This document shows, piece by piece, positions 17,158 to 26,176 of a stretch of 64,000 nt of DNA. Source of the DNA: an uncultured Mucilaginibacter sp. (lineage in GTDB: Bacteria; Bacteroidota; Bacteroidia; Sphingobacteriales; Sphingobacteriaceae); contig NZ_CAJYGQ010000008.1 in the NCBI RefSeq assembly GCF_913773635.1, positions 186,001-250,000 on the forward strand, given 5' to 3'. The notes beneath the pieces are model-generated. The model saw nothing but the letters and a program-made list of their open reading frames with translations. It was not told the DNA's origin and did no database searches. The position numbers and the translations under genes were made by a program. Position 1 is the first letter of the stretch, and each line of letters opens with the position of its first letter.

Positions 17158-18027
17158 TTATTGCGTTTTTACCAGTTGGTTTTGACGCTTAAGCTTTCTT
17201 TTCTCAACCACCCCGGCTACAACAATGCCTACTTCATAGAGAATAAATAATGGCACACTTACAATACTCATGGTAAGCATATCGGGCGTGGGGGTGATTA
17301 CTGCCGATATGACAAGGATACCCACAATTGCAAACCTGCGTCCGTTACGCATAAACGCTGGTGTAAGTATCCCTAAAGTTGATAGGATGTAAACAATAAT
17401 AGGTAGTTGGAACACAACACCTGTTGCCAGGGTAAGCGTAGCTACTGATGAAAGATAAGAATCAACAGTAAACATGTTCTCTATTTTATCACTCACGCTT
17501 AAGTTAGCTAAAAAGCTTATCGACTCGGGCGCAACTATAAAGTAGCCGAACATTATACCTAATAAAAAAAGCAATGAAGCGTATATTACAAAACCGCTTG
17601 CTGCTTTTCTTTCCTTTTCGTGGAGGGCAGGCTTTATAAAGCGCCAAACTTCCCACAGCAAATAAGGAAAGCCTAAGGTTATACCAATAATCAGTGCCGA
17701 ATTCAGCTCCAGCGTAAATTGCCCGGCCATCTCGGTATTTATTATTTTGCCAGGAATTTTATCTATACAAAACCCTGGGCGCTGCAAATAATCTCCAAGC
17801 TTACAAAGCATACGATACGTCCAGAAGTCGGTACGCATCGGGCCCATAATTACGTTGTCGAATACCCAGTCGTAATAAACAAAGGCCAGTATGGTAAACA
17901 CCAAAACGGCAATACTTGAACGAATCAAATGCCAGCGTAAGATCTCGATGTGGTCAAAAAACGACATCTCTACATCAAGGTCCTTACTTTTATCTTTTAT
18001 TGCTTTTACTATTTTATTATCGCTCAT
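17158..18027 (-). CDS. tatC: Twin-arginine translocase subunit TatC
   Basis: Polytopic inner-membrane receptor that binds twin-arginine signal peptides for export of folded proteins. It shows the N-terminal signature SFFDHIEILRWHLIRS, about six transmembrane helices and the conserved loop LLWEVWRFIKPALHEKE. The insertion after TM1 (about 65-95, with Cys residues) is seen in Bacteroidota TatC. No tatA/tatB gene is in the window. Probable clients in this window are ActB and the DUF1501 protein, both with an RR-x-FLK motif near the N-terminus. It is followed by rpiB. Confidence 0.95.
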   Translation of the reverse strand: MSDNKIVKAIKDKSKDLDVEMSFFDHIEILRWHLIRSSIAVLVFTILAFVYYDWVFDNVIMGPMRTDFWTYRMLCKLGDYLQRPGFCIDKIPGKIINTEMAGQFTLELNSALIIGITLGFPYLLWEVWRFIKPALHEKERKAASGFVIYASLLFLLGIMFGYFIVAPESISFLANLSVSDKIENMFTVDSYLSSVATLTLATGVVFQLPIIVYILSTLGILTPAFMRNGRRFAIVGILVISAVITPTPDMLTMSIVSVPLFILYEVGIVVAGVVEKRKLKRQNQLVKTQ

Positions 18028-18040
18028 GTATTGTAAACAA

Positions 18041-18074
18041 AAATACCATTCTGTATAACATACGAATGGTATTT
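18041..18074 (-). terminator. Terminator of the DUF177-accC operon
   Basis: Perfect 11-bp stem AAATACCATTC (18041-18051) / GAATGGTATTT (18064-18074) with a 12-nt loop that can itself form GTA/TAC; on the minus strand it is followed by U-rich sequence (CAAAAATA on plus). It separates the fatty-acid operon from tatC. Confidence 0.75.
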
Positions 18075-18099
18075 GAGATTAATTTTATTTTTCGAAATT

Positions 18100-19440
18100 T
18101 TATTCAGCAATCTCGAAGCTTTCCATAAACTTGGTAGTAAAGTTACCTGCCCTGAAGTTAGGATCTTGCATTAACTGCAAGTGGAAAGGAATTGTTGTTT
18201 TTATACCTTCAATAACAAACTCGCTTAGCGCACGGTGCATGGTATTCAATGCTTCCTCGCGTGTTTGTGCAACACATATAAGCTTGGCAATCATTGAGTC
18301 GTAATTTGGTGGAATTACATAACCGCTGTAAACATGTGTATCAACACGTACACCATGGCCACCCGGAGAGTGAAAATTAGTGATTTTACCGGGCGACGGA
18401 CGAAAATTATTGAACGGATCTTCAGCATTAATACGGCACTCTATGGCATGCATAGTAGGCTCGTAGTTTTTGCCTGATATTGGCGTTCCCGCTGCAACTT
18501 TAATTTGTTCTTTAATTAAGTCAACGTTAATAACTTCTTCAGTTACCGGATGCTCCACCTGTATACGGGTGTTCATCTCCATAAAATAGAAATTATGGTG
18601 CTTATCAACCAAAAACTCAATAGTACCCGCACCTTCATATTGAACGGCTTTAGCTCCTTTGATAGCAGCCTCACCCATTTTTTTACGCAACTTTTCGGTC
18701 ATGAATGGTGAAGGCGATTCTTCAACCAGTTTTTGGTGACGACGCTGAATAGAGCAATCACGTTCTGAAAGATGGCATACCTTACCGTATTGATCACCTA
18801 CCACCTGAATTTCAATGTGACGAGGATCTTCTACGTATTTTTCAAGATATATACCATCGTTACCAAACGCAGCGCCTGCTTCGGCACGGGCCGAATCCCA
18901 GGCGGGTTCAAACTCCATGTCGTTCCAAACAATGCGCATACCACGACCACCACCGCCGGCAGTAGCTTTAAGTATAACAGGATAACCAATTTTGTTGGCA
19001 ATATTAACACCTTCCTTTACATCATGCAGCAAGCCTTCAGAACCTGGTATGGTTGGTACACCGGCTTTTTTCATGGTTGCTTTGGCAGCTGCCTTGTCAC
19101 CCATGTCGTTTATCTGATCGGCAGTGGCACCAATAAATTTAATACCATACTCAGCACAAATAGCTGAAAACTTGGCATTTTCTGACAAGAAACCATAGCC
19201 CGGATGTATAGCATCGGCATTGGTTAACTCGGCAGCAGATATAATATTAGGAATATTTAAGTAAGAATCGCGGCTGGCCGGCGGACCAATACATACGGCC
19301 TCATCGGCAAAACGTACGTGAAGGCTATCGCGATCAGCAGTTGAATATACGGCAACCGTTTTAATGCCCATTTCCTTACAGGTACGGATAATGCGCAGGG
19401 CAATCTCGCCACGGTTAGCTATAAGTATTTTTTTAAACAT
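18100..19440 (-). CDS. accC: Acetyl-CoA carboxylase, biotin carboxylase subunit
   Basis: Cytosolic ATP-grasp enzyme that carboxylates biotin on AccB, the first step of malonyl-CoA synthesis. I start at the ATG at 19440, giving [17 protein letters not shown], the canonical N-terminus; the frame remains open upstream to 19461. The ATP-binding glycine loop [10 protein letters not shown], the [15 protein letters not shown] segment and the catalytic [13 protein letters not shown] signature are present. The length of 446 is normal. It is the last gene of the DUF177-rpmF-plsX-fabH-accB-accC cluster, 89 bp after accB, with its own terminator. Confidence 0.95.
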   Translation of the reverse strand: MFKKILIANRGEIALRIIRTCKEMGIKTVAVYSTADRDSLHVRFADEAVCIGPPASRDSYLNIPNIISAAELTNADAIHPGYGFLSENAKFSAICAEYGIKFIGATADQINDMGDKAAAKATMKKAGVPTIPGSEGLLHDVKEGVNIANKIGYPVILKATAGGGGRGMRIVWNDMEFEPAWDSARAEAGAAFGNDGIYLEKYVEDPRHIEIQVVGDQYGKVCHLSERDCSIQRRHQKLVEESPSPFMTEKLRKKMGEAAIKGAKAVQYEGAGTIEFLVDKHHNFYFMEMNTRIQVEHPVTEEVINVDLIKEQIKVAAGTPISGKNYEPTMHAIECRINAEDPFNNFRPSPGKITNFHSPGGHGVRVDTHVYSGYVIPPNYDSMIAKLICVAQTREEALNTMHRALSEFVIEGIKTTIPFHLQLMQDPNFRAGNFTTKFMESFEIAE

Positions 19441-19529
19441 GAGTTTCTTTTTGGATTGCACTGATTTTTGAATGACTACACTGAACTTAATCAGTTAAAT
19501 CAACTATCAATCAGTGAAATCAATCAAAA

Positions 19530-20009
19530 TTACATAGGTTCTACTAAAAACAAAGGCTGGTCATATTCAACCGGTGATGCGTTTTCAACCAGTATTTTAA
19601 CAATACGGCCTGATACTTCTGACTCAATCTCATTAAACAGTTTCATGGCTTCGATAATGCAAAGCACACCACCTGGTTTAATTTCATCACCCACGTTTGC
19701 AAACGATGGTTTATCAGGAGATGATGAGCGGTAGAAAGTACCAATCATTGGCGATTTGATAGTAACGTATTTAGATACATCGGCCGCAGCAGGAGCCTCT
19801 GCAGGAGCAGAAGTGTGTGCAGCAGCAACAGGAACAGCCGGAGCTGCAGCAGGAACGCCTGGCTGTGCTACCGGTAACGTTGCGTTAACAATAGTTGGAG
19901 CCTGGTTTGTTTTTATTGTGATCTTGAACTCGTTCTGCTCGATGGAAACCTCGTTTACGCCCGATTTTGAAACGAAACGGATCAAATCTTGTATTTGTTT
20001 AATATCCAT
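19530..20009 (-). CDS. accB: Acetyl-CoA carboxylase, biotin carboxyl carrier protein
   Basis: Carrier subunit whose biotin is carboxylated by AccC and read by the carboxyltransferase. The C-terminal biotinyl domain (about 80-158) carries the biotinylated Lys123 in EAMKLFNEIE. It follows an N-terminal helical part (1-38) and a flexible Ala/Pro-rich linker (about 42-78), as in E. coli AccB. The length of 159 is typical. A perfect 9-bp hairpin lies just before the start codon. Confidence 0.95.
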   Translation of the reverse strand: MDIKQIQDLIRFVSKSGVNEVSIEQNEFKITIKTNQAPTIVNATLPVAQPGVPAAAPAVPVAAAHTSAPAEAPAAADVSKYVTIKSPMIGTFYRSSSPDKPSFANVGDEIKPGGVLCIIEAMKLFNEIESEVSGRIVKILVENASPVEYDQPLFLVEPM

Positions 20010-20024
20010 GTTTTAGGTGTAATT

Positions 20025-20048
20025 GGTTCTTAACAAAAATTAAGAACC
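20025..20048 (-). promoter_or_regulatory. Hairpin in the fabH-accB intergenic leader
   Basis: Perfect 9-bp inverted repeat GGTTCTTAA (20025-20033) / TTAAGAACC (20040-20048) with a 6-nt loop, beginning 16 bp upstream of the accB start in the 77-bp fabH-accB gap. On the minus strand it is not followed by a clear U tract, so it may be an mRNA processing or regulatory structure rather than a terminator. Confidence 0.35.
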
Positions 20049-20086
20049 TAAGTTATAACAAATTAAATAAAAATTGTTCCCAAATT

Positions 20087-21076
20087 TTAGTAGGCCCATT
20101 TCAGGAGCATTGAGCCCCAGGTAAAGCCACCGCCAAAGGCTGCCAATACAATATTGTCGCCTTTTTTGAATTTACTTTCCCACTCCCACAGGCATAGTGG
20201 TATAGTACCATTGGTAGTATTGCCATAACGTTCAATGTTAATAACAACCTTGCCCTCATCAATGCCCATGCGGTTTGCAGTAGCATCAATAATGCGTTTA
20301 TTGGCCTGGTGTGGCACAAGCCACGCTATATCATCAGCAACAAGGCTGTTGCGCTCCATAATTTCGGCAGCAACATCGGCCATGTTGGTAACGGCAAATT
20401 TAAATACGGTCTTACCCTCCTGGTATGCATAGTGTTCACGCTTGTCAACACTATCATGCGTTGCGGGGCGTAATGAACCACCTGCTTTCATGTGTAAGAA
20501 TTCGCGGCCAGAGCCATCGCTTTTAAGCACCGAATCAATTACACCGTAGCCTTCAGTATTTGGCTCCAGCAATGCACAGCCGCAGCCATCACCAAAAATA
20601 ATGCAGGTAGCACGATCCTGGTAATCAATTATTGATGACATTTTATCGCCACCAACTACCAGTACTTTTTGGTGTTTACCGCTTTCAATAAATGATGCAC
20701 CGGTTGCCAACCCAAATACAAAACCCGAGCAAGCCGCCTGCAAGTCATACCCCCAGGCATTTTTAGCTCCGATTTTATCAGCCAAAATATTAGCTGTAGC
20801 CGGGAAAGGCATATCAGGAGTAGTGGTGCAAAAAATTATAAGATCTATTTCTTCGGCGCCTATGCCGCGCTTTTTCAGCAAGCCCTCAACAGCCGGAACA
20901 GCCAGATCAGATGTAGCGGTACCTTCGCCTTTGAGTATGCGGCGCTCTTTAATTCCGGTACGAGAGGTAATCCACTCGTCATTCGTTTCAACCAACGATT
21001 CTAGTTCGTGGTTGGTAAGCACATATTCGGGTGCATAGCCATGTACAGCGGTAATTGCAGCCTGTATTTTATGCAT
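20087..21076 (-). CDS. fabH: Beta-ketoacyl-ACP synthase III
   Basis: Condensing enzyme that starts fatty-acid synthesis by joining acyl-CoA to malonyl-ACP. The catalytic triad is visible: Cys116 in QAACSGF, His256 in VPHQANKRI and Asn286 in ERYGNTTNGT. N-terminal TNDEWITSRTGIKERR is a FabH signature, and the length of 329 is normal. It starts 13 bp after plsX. The plsX-fabH pair is a conserved arrangement. Confidence 0.95.
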   Translation of the reverse strand: MHKIQAAITAVHGYAPEYVLTNHELESLVETNDEWITSRTGIKERRILKGEGTATSDLAVPAVEGLLKKRGIGAEEIDLIIFCTTTPDMPFPATANILADKIGAKNAWGYDLQAACSGFVFGLATGASFIESGKHQKVLVVGGDKMSSIIDYQDRATCIIFGDGCGCALLEPNTEGYGVIDSVLKSDGSGREFLHMKAGGSLRPATHDSVDKREHYAYQEGKTVFKFAVTNMADVAAEIMERNSLVADDIAWLVPHQANKRIIDATANRMGIDEGKVVINIERYGNTTNGTIPLCLWEWESKFKKGDNIVLAAFGGGFTWGSMLLKWAY

Positions 21077-21089
21077 CTATCTAAAGGGT

Positions 21090-22028
21090 TTAAACGAAAG
21101 CTTGTTTAATTTTATCAACCAGTTTGCTCTCGGCCATATTGGCTGAAAGTAATACCATGTTTTTTATAGCTTCAGGACTTGAGATACCGTGCCCTACCAC
21201 TACAGGTGCGTTTACCCCAAGGATAGGGCTTCCACCATACTGCTCGTAATTGAAACGATCAAAGAATTCATCTTTAATACGTTTTTTACGGGTAATTACA
21301 TAAAATGATTCTGACAGTTTAAGTATTACGTTACCGGTAAAGCCGTCGCAAACAAATACATCGGCGCTATCGGTAAATAAATCGCGGCCTTCAACGTTGC
21401 CAACAAAATTAAACTGATTAGTTTCTTTCATTAAAGGATAGGTTGCCAGGCTAAGCATGTTGCCTTTTTCTTCCTCCTCGCCTATGTTCATAAGCGCAAC
21501 ACGCGGGTTGCTCATGTTATAAACATTTTGCGCAAGAAGACTACCTAATACACCAAATTGCAAAAGCACATCAGGCTTACAATCGGCATTGGCACCTACA
21601 TCTAATAAAATACCCAAACCGCCTTCCAGTTTGGGTACAATAGTAGTCATGGCCGGGCGTATAACACCCGGAATAGTTTTTACACTGAACATAGCACCCA
21701 CCAGCATAGCACCGGTATTACCTGCCGAAGAAAACGCCTGAATAGACCCTTCCTTAAGCAACTTAAAACCAACACTAATGCTTGAACCCTGCTTTTGAGT
21801 AATTGCTTTAGTAGGATGCTCACCCATGCCAATCACTTCGGTTGTATGCACAAACTCAAAGTGATCAGGGTTAAAGTCATTTTCCTGAAGAATACCTGAG
21901 GCAATATCTTTATCGCCTATAAGTACAAGCCTTTGCTCACCGGATAAAGCTTTATAAGCTTCAATTGCTCCTAAAACAGTTGCCTTAGGGGCATAATCTC
22001 CGCCCATAATGTCTAAGCCTATCTTCAT
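21090..22028 (-). CDS. plsX: Phosphate acyltransferase PlsX
   Basis: Soluble or peripheral enzyme that converts acyl-ACP to acyl-phosphate for phosphatidic acid synthesis. Signature segments are KIGLDIMGGDYAPKATVLGA at the N-terminus, SAGNTGAML, and DVGANADCKPDVLLQFGVLGS. The 312-residue length is typical of Bacteroidota PlsX. It sits between rpmF and fabH with short spacers, in the common rpmF-plsX-fabH order that couples lipid and ribosome supply. Confidence 0.95.
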   Translation of the reverse strand: MKIGLDIMGGDYAPKATVLGAIEAYKALSGEQRLVLIGDKDIASGILQENDFNPDHFEFVHTTEVIGMGEHPTKAITQKQGSSISVGFKLLKEGSIQAFSSAGNTGAMLVGAMFSVKTIPGVIRPAMTTIVPKLEGGLGILLDVGANADCKPDVLLQFGVLGSLLAQNVYNMSNPRVALMNIGEEEEKGNMLSLATYPLMKETNQFNFVGNVEGRDLFTDSADVFVCDGFTGNVILKLSESFYVITRKKRIKDEFFDRFNYEQYGGSPILGVNAPVVVGHGISSPEAIKNMVLLSANMAESKLVDKIKQAFV

Positions 22029-22043
22029 TTGCAGGAAACGGGC

Positions 22044-22235
22044 TTAAACAGTGGCTGCTTTCTCAATCAGTAATTTACCGTTGTAGTATACGTTACCATC
22101 AACAGTGTACGCACGGTGTGGCAAATGCACAGCGCCGGTAGCAGCACAAGTAGTTAATGAAGGAGCTTCAGCTTTATAATGCGTTCTGCGTTTTGCAGTT
22201 CTTGATTTGGAGAACTTACGTTTTGGATTTGGCAT
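22044..22235 (-). CDS. rpmF: Ribosomal protein L32 (zinc-free form)
   Basis: Basic 63-residue large-subunit ribosomal protein with the L32 N-terminus MPNPKRKFSKSRTAKRRTHYKA. The central part reads CAATGAVHLPHRAY: only one cysteine remains where zinc-binding L32 proteins have four, so this copy should not bind zinc. It is encoded between the DUF177 gene and plsX, a classical arrangement. Confidence 0.92.
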   Translation of the reverse strand: MPNPKRKFSKSRTAKRRTHYKAEAPSLTTCAATGAVHLPHRAYTVDGNVYYNGKLLIEKAATV

Positions 22236-22250
22236 AACCTCTTATTTATA

Positions 22251-22772
22251 TCATTTTAATTTTTTGAGTGCGTCCCAGCGTGGGTCTTCACTCTTTTCCT
22301 TTTTATCACCGCCCGACAGCTCATTCAACCTGTCAAGCATTTCTTTATCACAATCGCGTCCGTTACCCTCGTTACTGCAAGCAGTTATATAAGGAACGGC
22401 AACGGTAATGTATTCATATATTAAACCGGCAATATCAATTTCTGTATCGTTTTTGCCCAGTGTAATTATCTCTTCGTCTTCGTCAATTTCTTCCTCGCCA
22501 AACTTCGCTATCTGCTGTTCATGTATATCAACCGGCTGGTTGTATTCAGACAGGCAACGATCACAAGCCAGCTCAACAGTACCAAAAATATGAAAATCCA
22601 GGATAATCATAGTTTCCTGCTTATCAAGCACCACGTTGCATTGCAGCTTACCGTTTTTTACCAGCGAGTATTCAAACTCTTTAAAGAACGATTCGTCTAC
22701 AACATAGTCAAACTCGTGCCTGCCAAGCTTGAGGCCGGTATAAGGAATCGAATATGTTTTTAACGTTTTCAA
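22251..22772 (-). CDS. DUF177 (YceD-like) protein
   Basis: YceD family, linked in other bacteria to 23S rRNA accumulation and usually encoded beside rpmF, as here. The core motif VELACDRCLSEYNQPVD contains the CxxC of the family; a second Cys pair (ACSNEGNGRDCDKE) lies near the C-terminus. I choose the TTG at 22772, giving MKTLKTYSIPYTGLKLG, which matches the usual Bacteroidota N-terminus. The frame continues upstream to a TTG at 22793, but that codon overlaps a promoter box. The product is 173 residues and the gene is first in the lipid operon. Confidence 0.85.
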   Translation of the reverse strand: MKTLKTYSIPYTGLKLGRHEFDYVVDESFFKEFEYSLVKNGKLQCNVVLDKQETMIILDFHIFGTVELACDRCLSEYNQPVDIHEQQIAKFGEEEIDEDEEIITLGKNDTEIDIAGLIYEYITVAVPYITACSNEGNGRDCDKEMLDRLNELSGGDKKEKSEDPRWDALKKLK

Positions 22773-22790
22773 TGAGCGATAATTAGCCCG

Positions 22791-22798
22791 CAAATGTA
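22791..22798 (-). promoter_or_regulatory. Candidate promoter of the DUF177-rpmF-plsX-fabH-accBC operon
   Basis: CAAATGTA on the plus strand is TACATTTG on the minus strand, an exact TAnnTTTG -7 box. TTTA (plus strand TAAA at 22817-22820) sits 18 bp upstream as an imperfect -33 element. Transcription would begin a short distance before the TTG at 22772. Confidence 0.45.
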
Positions 22799-22868
22799 GA
22801 TATTTTTTATTTAACTGTAAAACGTTTTTTCAAAATGAGTTGCGGCCCTGTGTGAACACTAAGGGTAC

Positions 22869-24047
22869 CTATATTTTTAACCTGATATTTATCCTGTCAA
22901 GCAAGCCCGCTACCCATATCATTGCAAATGAAAAAACAAGGCATTTGATAAGTCCGCCGGTTCCTTCACTTAAATATTGCGGGTAACCAAAATCGGTCAT
23001 ACCGTAGATAGGGTAAAATATAAATGGGATTATGTAACAGGTAAATGTATTGGTACCTGCAGGCTTAATAAAATTAAACCAGTTATATTTTTGCTTTACA
23101 TCAACCAAAAACAAAAAAACCATGTATGCAACAAGGCTTATCGATGTACATATCAAAACCCATGAGGGTGTATCACGCGCTTTTGAAATACCACCTATGT
23201 ACCGCACTATAAAACCAAGATTACCCAATATTAAAGCTAAAAGTATAATGCCGGGCCATAGCAAATTAAGTTCGCCACTCTTCATCAGCCTCATATACAT
23301 TACCGAAACCACTATACCTGCCATAGTAAATGCCTGCATGGCACCATTGCCGGCCAGCCATATGTAGCTCTTCCATGACATTATAAACTCGAGCCAGCCA
23401 AAATGAAAATCGATATTAACAAGCAGGAAAATTACCCAGGCTGCAACCTGAATCCATAACACGCCTTTTGAGTAATGATATATAAGTGCACAAAAAAGGT
23501 ATGACCAGCCAATAAGCCCTAAAATACCCCACCAGCTAAAATGCAGCCAAACCCAATGATTAGGATCATTACTACGATACAGTACTGACATGGTGGTTAG
23601 TAGCAGTACGCCTGCCCCCCTTAGCAAATTACGCGTTGACACTGATACGGCTCGGTAATCTAAAAAGATGAGAAAGAAACTAATAGTTACGCAGCTTTCC
23701 CAAACGGGCTTTGGCAGCAGCGTGTTTAAGTCATCATACGTTTCCATATTGGCATGAAAAAAACCAATAATCATCAATGCCAGCGAACGGGTAATAATGC
23801 GCAGCGGTACACGCCTGCCACTATTCTCCCTGTTTTGAAAAGCAAAGGGTATTGATAAACCTACAATAAATAAAAAGGCAGGGAATATAACATCGGCTAG
23901 GCCAAGGGCATCCACGTTATCTCCGGCATGTTTAATCCATAGCGGGGTGTTGGGTACATCTTCCAAATCATTTACAAAAATCATGAGGAACATGGTAACC
24001 GCACGGAAGGCGTCGATAGACCGCACCCGGATATATTGGTTATTCAT
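22869..24047 (-). CDS. DUF5009 acyltransferase-like membrane protein
   Basis: Polytopic inner-membrane protein of 392 residues with about ten hydrophobic segments, related to the heparan-alpha-glucosaminide N-acetyltransferase/NagX group. The N-terminus shows RVRSIDAFRAVTMFLMIFVND and then ADVIFPAFLFIVGLSIPFA, both typical of this family. Such proteins are predicted to move acetyl groups across the membrane onto sugars; the substrate here is unknown. It is a single gene between the DUF177 operon and pdxA, and both neighbours run the same way with separate leaders. Confidence 0.8.
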   Translation of the reverse strand: MNNQYIRVRSIDAFRAVTMFLMIFVNDLEDVPNTPLWIKHAGDNVDALGLADVIFPAFLFIVGLSIPFAFQNRENSGRRVPLRIITRSLALMIIGFFHANMETYDDLNTLLPKPVWESCVTISFFLIFLDYRAVSVSTRNLLRGAGVLLLTTMSVLYRSNDPNHWVWLHFSWWGILGLIGWSYLFCALIYHYSKGVLWIQVAAWVIFLLVNIDFHFGWLEFIMSWKSYIWLAGNGAMQAFTMAGIVVSVMYMRLMKSGELNLLWPGIILLALILGNLGFIVRYIGGISKARDTPSWVLICTSISLVAYMVFLFLVDVKQKYNWFNFIKPAGTNTFTCYIIPFIFYPIYGMTDFGYPQYLSEGTGGLIKCLVFSFAMIWVAGLLDRINIRLKI

Positions 24048-24149
24048 TATGGCAGTAAACGTAGTAATGATTTACAACTGAAACAGTATTAAAGTAACGG
24101 CTGTAACATTTAAACATTGCCACCTGTTTGTAACAGATGTATGATATAA

Positions 24150-25205
24150 TTAATCCCTGTCGCGGCTTAGCTTGCTAAACTGTAAAGGATTTTCATTAAG
24201 CACTTCATTTTCACGGCGGCGGCGTACAATATGAATCGCTTCAAACAAAGCTTCGCGGAACGATACCTCTGAGGCCTTATTTTTACCAGCAATATCATAA
24301 GCCGTACCATGATCAGGTGAGGTACGCACAAATTTAAGTCCCGCGGTAAAGTTCACACCCGATTCAAAAGCAATTTGCTTAAACGGAATTAAGCCCTGGT
24401 CATGATACATGGCCAGTACTGCATCAAACTGCATATAGGCACCGTTGGCAAAAAAGCCGTCGGCAGGGTAAGGGCCAAATGCCAGTATATCATTGGCGCG
24501 TGCTTCTTCCAAAGCTGGAATGATAACGTCCTTTTCTTCCTGGCCTATTAAGCCATTATCTCCTGCATGCGGGTTTAAGCCTAATACGGCAATACGCGGT
24601 TTGCGCACCCAAAAATCCTGCTTGAGGCTGGTATTCATCAGCTTAAGCTTGGCTAGTATTTTTTCGGCAGTAATGCTTTGGGCAACCTGCGATACCGGTA
24701 TATGACCAGTTACCACCCCTACCCTTAAAGTTTCACTCACCAAAAACATCAACACCTCACCAGCGCCATCACGCTCTTGAAGGTATTCTGTATGGCCCGG
24801 AAAATTAAATTCCTCGTTTTGGATGTTGTCTTTATTGATAGGGGCCGTTACCAGCGCATCAATTTCACCGGCAAGTAAATCATCAGTAGCACGTTGAAGC
24901 GATTTAAAAGCATATTTGCCACCGGTTTCGTTCACCACGCCTAACTCCAGCTTAACATCTTCTTCCCAACAATTAATAATATTGGCCTTTTTATGATGAG
25001 CATTGGCAGCGCTATCAATAACATTAAAGTTCAGATCATGCACCTGCACCGTACGGCGGTGAAATGAGGCCACTTTGGTATGCCCGTAAACAATTGGAAT
25101 ACAATAGTCAAATATTTTCGTATCGGCTAAAGTTTTAATAATAATCTCTAAACCAATACCATTAACGTCTCCTATACTAATTCCAATTTTTATCTTCTCA
25201 CTCAT
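24150..25205 (-). CDS. pdxA: 4-hydroxythreonine-4-phosphate dehydrogenase
   Basis: Cytosolic NAD-dependent enzyme of the DXP-dependent pyridoxal phosphate pathway. Signature elements are KIGISIGDVNGIGLEI at the N-terminus, FPGHTEYLQE with a metal-ligand His, LNPHAGDNGLIGQEE with another, and AMYHDQGLIPFKQIAF with the third. The 351-residue length is normal. It is divergent from rsmA, a gene often linked to pdxA in other bacteria. Confidence 0.95.
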   Translation of the reverse strand: MSEKIKIGISIGDVNGIGLEIIIKTLADTKIFDYCIPIVYGHTKVASFHRRTVQVHDLNFNVIDSAANAHHKKANIINCWEEDVKLELGVVNETGGKYAFKSLQRATDDLLAGEIDALVTAPINKDNIQNEEFNFPGHTEYLQERDGAGEVLMFLVSETLRVGVVTGHIPVSQVAQSITAEKILAKLKLMNTSLKQDFWVRKPRIAVLGLNPHAGDNGLIGQEEKDVIIPALEEARANDILAFGPYPADGFFANGAYMQFDAVLAMYHDQGLIPFKQIAFESGVNFTAGLKFVRTSPDHGTAYDIAGKNKASEVSFREALFEAIHIVRRRRENEVLNENPLQFSKLSRDRD

Positions 25206-25396
25206 GTTTTTTGATAATGTAGGGCGATCTCACTTATCTAATGAATTTTAAGATCACAACAATAAATTAGTGCAAATACACCCATTAAAAATTGATGTAT
25301 TTATATTCTAACAATTACAAATAAAAGGTTTTCGGCAATAATGTTTACCATACAAACGCAAATATCACGTAATTTGTAAAAATCAGCACAGCGTTA

Positions 25397-26176
25397 ATGT
25401 CATTAGTACGAGCAAAAAAACATCTGGGTCAGCACTTTTTAACTGATAAAAATATTGCATTAAAAATAGTTGAAAGCCTGCGCCCAAACGAAAAATACAC
25501 ACAGGTTTTAGAAGTTGGGCCCGGCATGGGCATATTATCTGATTTCCTGTTACAGAAAACCGAATATCAAACCTATTTAATTGATATTGACACTGAATCG
25601 TACGAATTTTTGCATAAGAAATATCCGCAATTACAGGAGCGCTTAATTAATGCCGATTTTTTGGAAATGGATTTTAACGGCGTTTTTGATAAGCCTTTTG
25701 CTATCATAGGCAACTTTCCATATAACATTTCATCGCAAATACTTTTTAAGGTTTTAGATAACCGCCAACAAGTGATTGAGGTAGTAGGTATGTTTCAAAA
25801 AGAGGTGGCCGAGCGTTGCAACGCCAAAGCAGGCAGCAAGGAATATGGCATACTGAGCGTATTTTTGCAGGCTTATTATAAGGTTGAGTACTTATTTACG
25901 GTAAAGGCAGGCGTGTTTAACCCGCCGCCTAAAGTACTATCGGCCGTTATCAGGCTAACCCGTAACACAACGGAGCGGCTTAACTGTGATGAGAAGCTAT
26001 TTTGGCAGGTGGTTAAAGCAGGTTTTAACCAGCGCCGCAAAACACTGCGCAACGCCTTATCATCATTAATAAATAAAGAAGCAATGGCTGCTGATACCAT
26101 GCTTGATTTGCGTGCCGAACGCCTTACCGTGGCCGATTTTATAGAACTTACCAACCGGATAACTGCAAACCGTTAA
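25397..26176 (+). CDS. rsmA: 16S rRNA dimethyladenosine transferase
   Basis: KsgA/RsmA methyltransferase that dimethylates two adjacent adenosines near the 3' end of 16S rRNA. LGQHFLTDKNI (10-20) is the N-terminal signature, GPGMG (41-45) the SAM-binding motif I, and GNFPYNISSQ the catalytic motif IV. The 259-residue length is normal. The TAA stop shares a base with the ATG of the next gene, so translation is coupled. Confidence 0.95.
   Translation: MSLVRAKKHLGQHFLTDKNIALKIVESLRPNEKYTQVLEVGPGMGILSDFLLQKTEYQTYLIDIDTESYEFLHKKYPQLQERLINADFLEMDFNGVFDKPFAIIGNFPYNISSQILFKVLDNRQQVIEVVGMFQKEVAERCNAKAGSKEYGILSVFLQAYYKVEYLFTVKAGVFNPPPKVLSAVIRLTRNTTERLNCDEKLFWQVVKAGFNQRRKTLRNALSSLINKEAMAADTMLDLRAERLTVADFIELTNRITANR

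Noticed and set aside
25320..25396. TAATTTG near the rsmA start as a -7 promoter
   Set aside because: The spacing is one base short of TAnnTTTG and no -33 TTTG is at the right distance.
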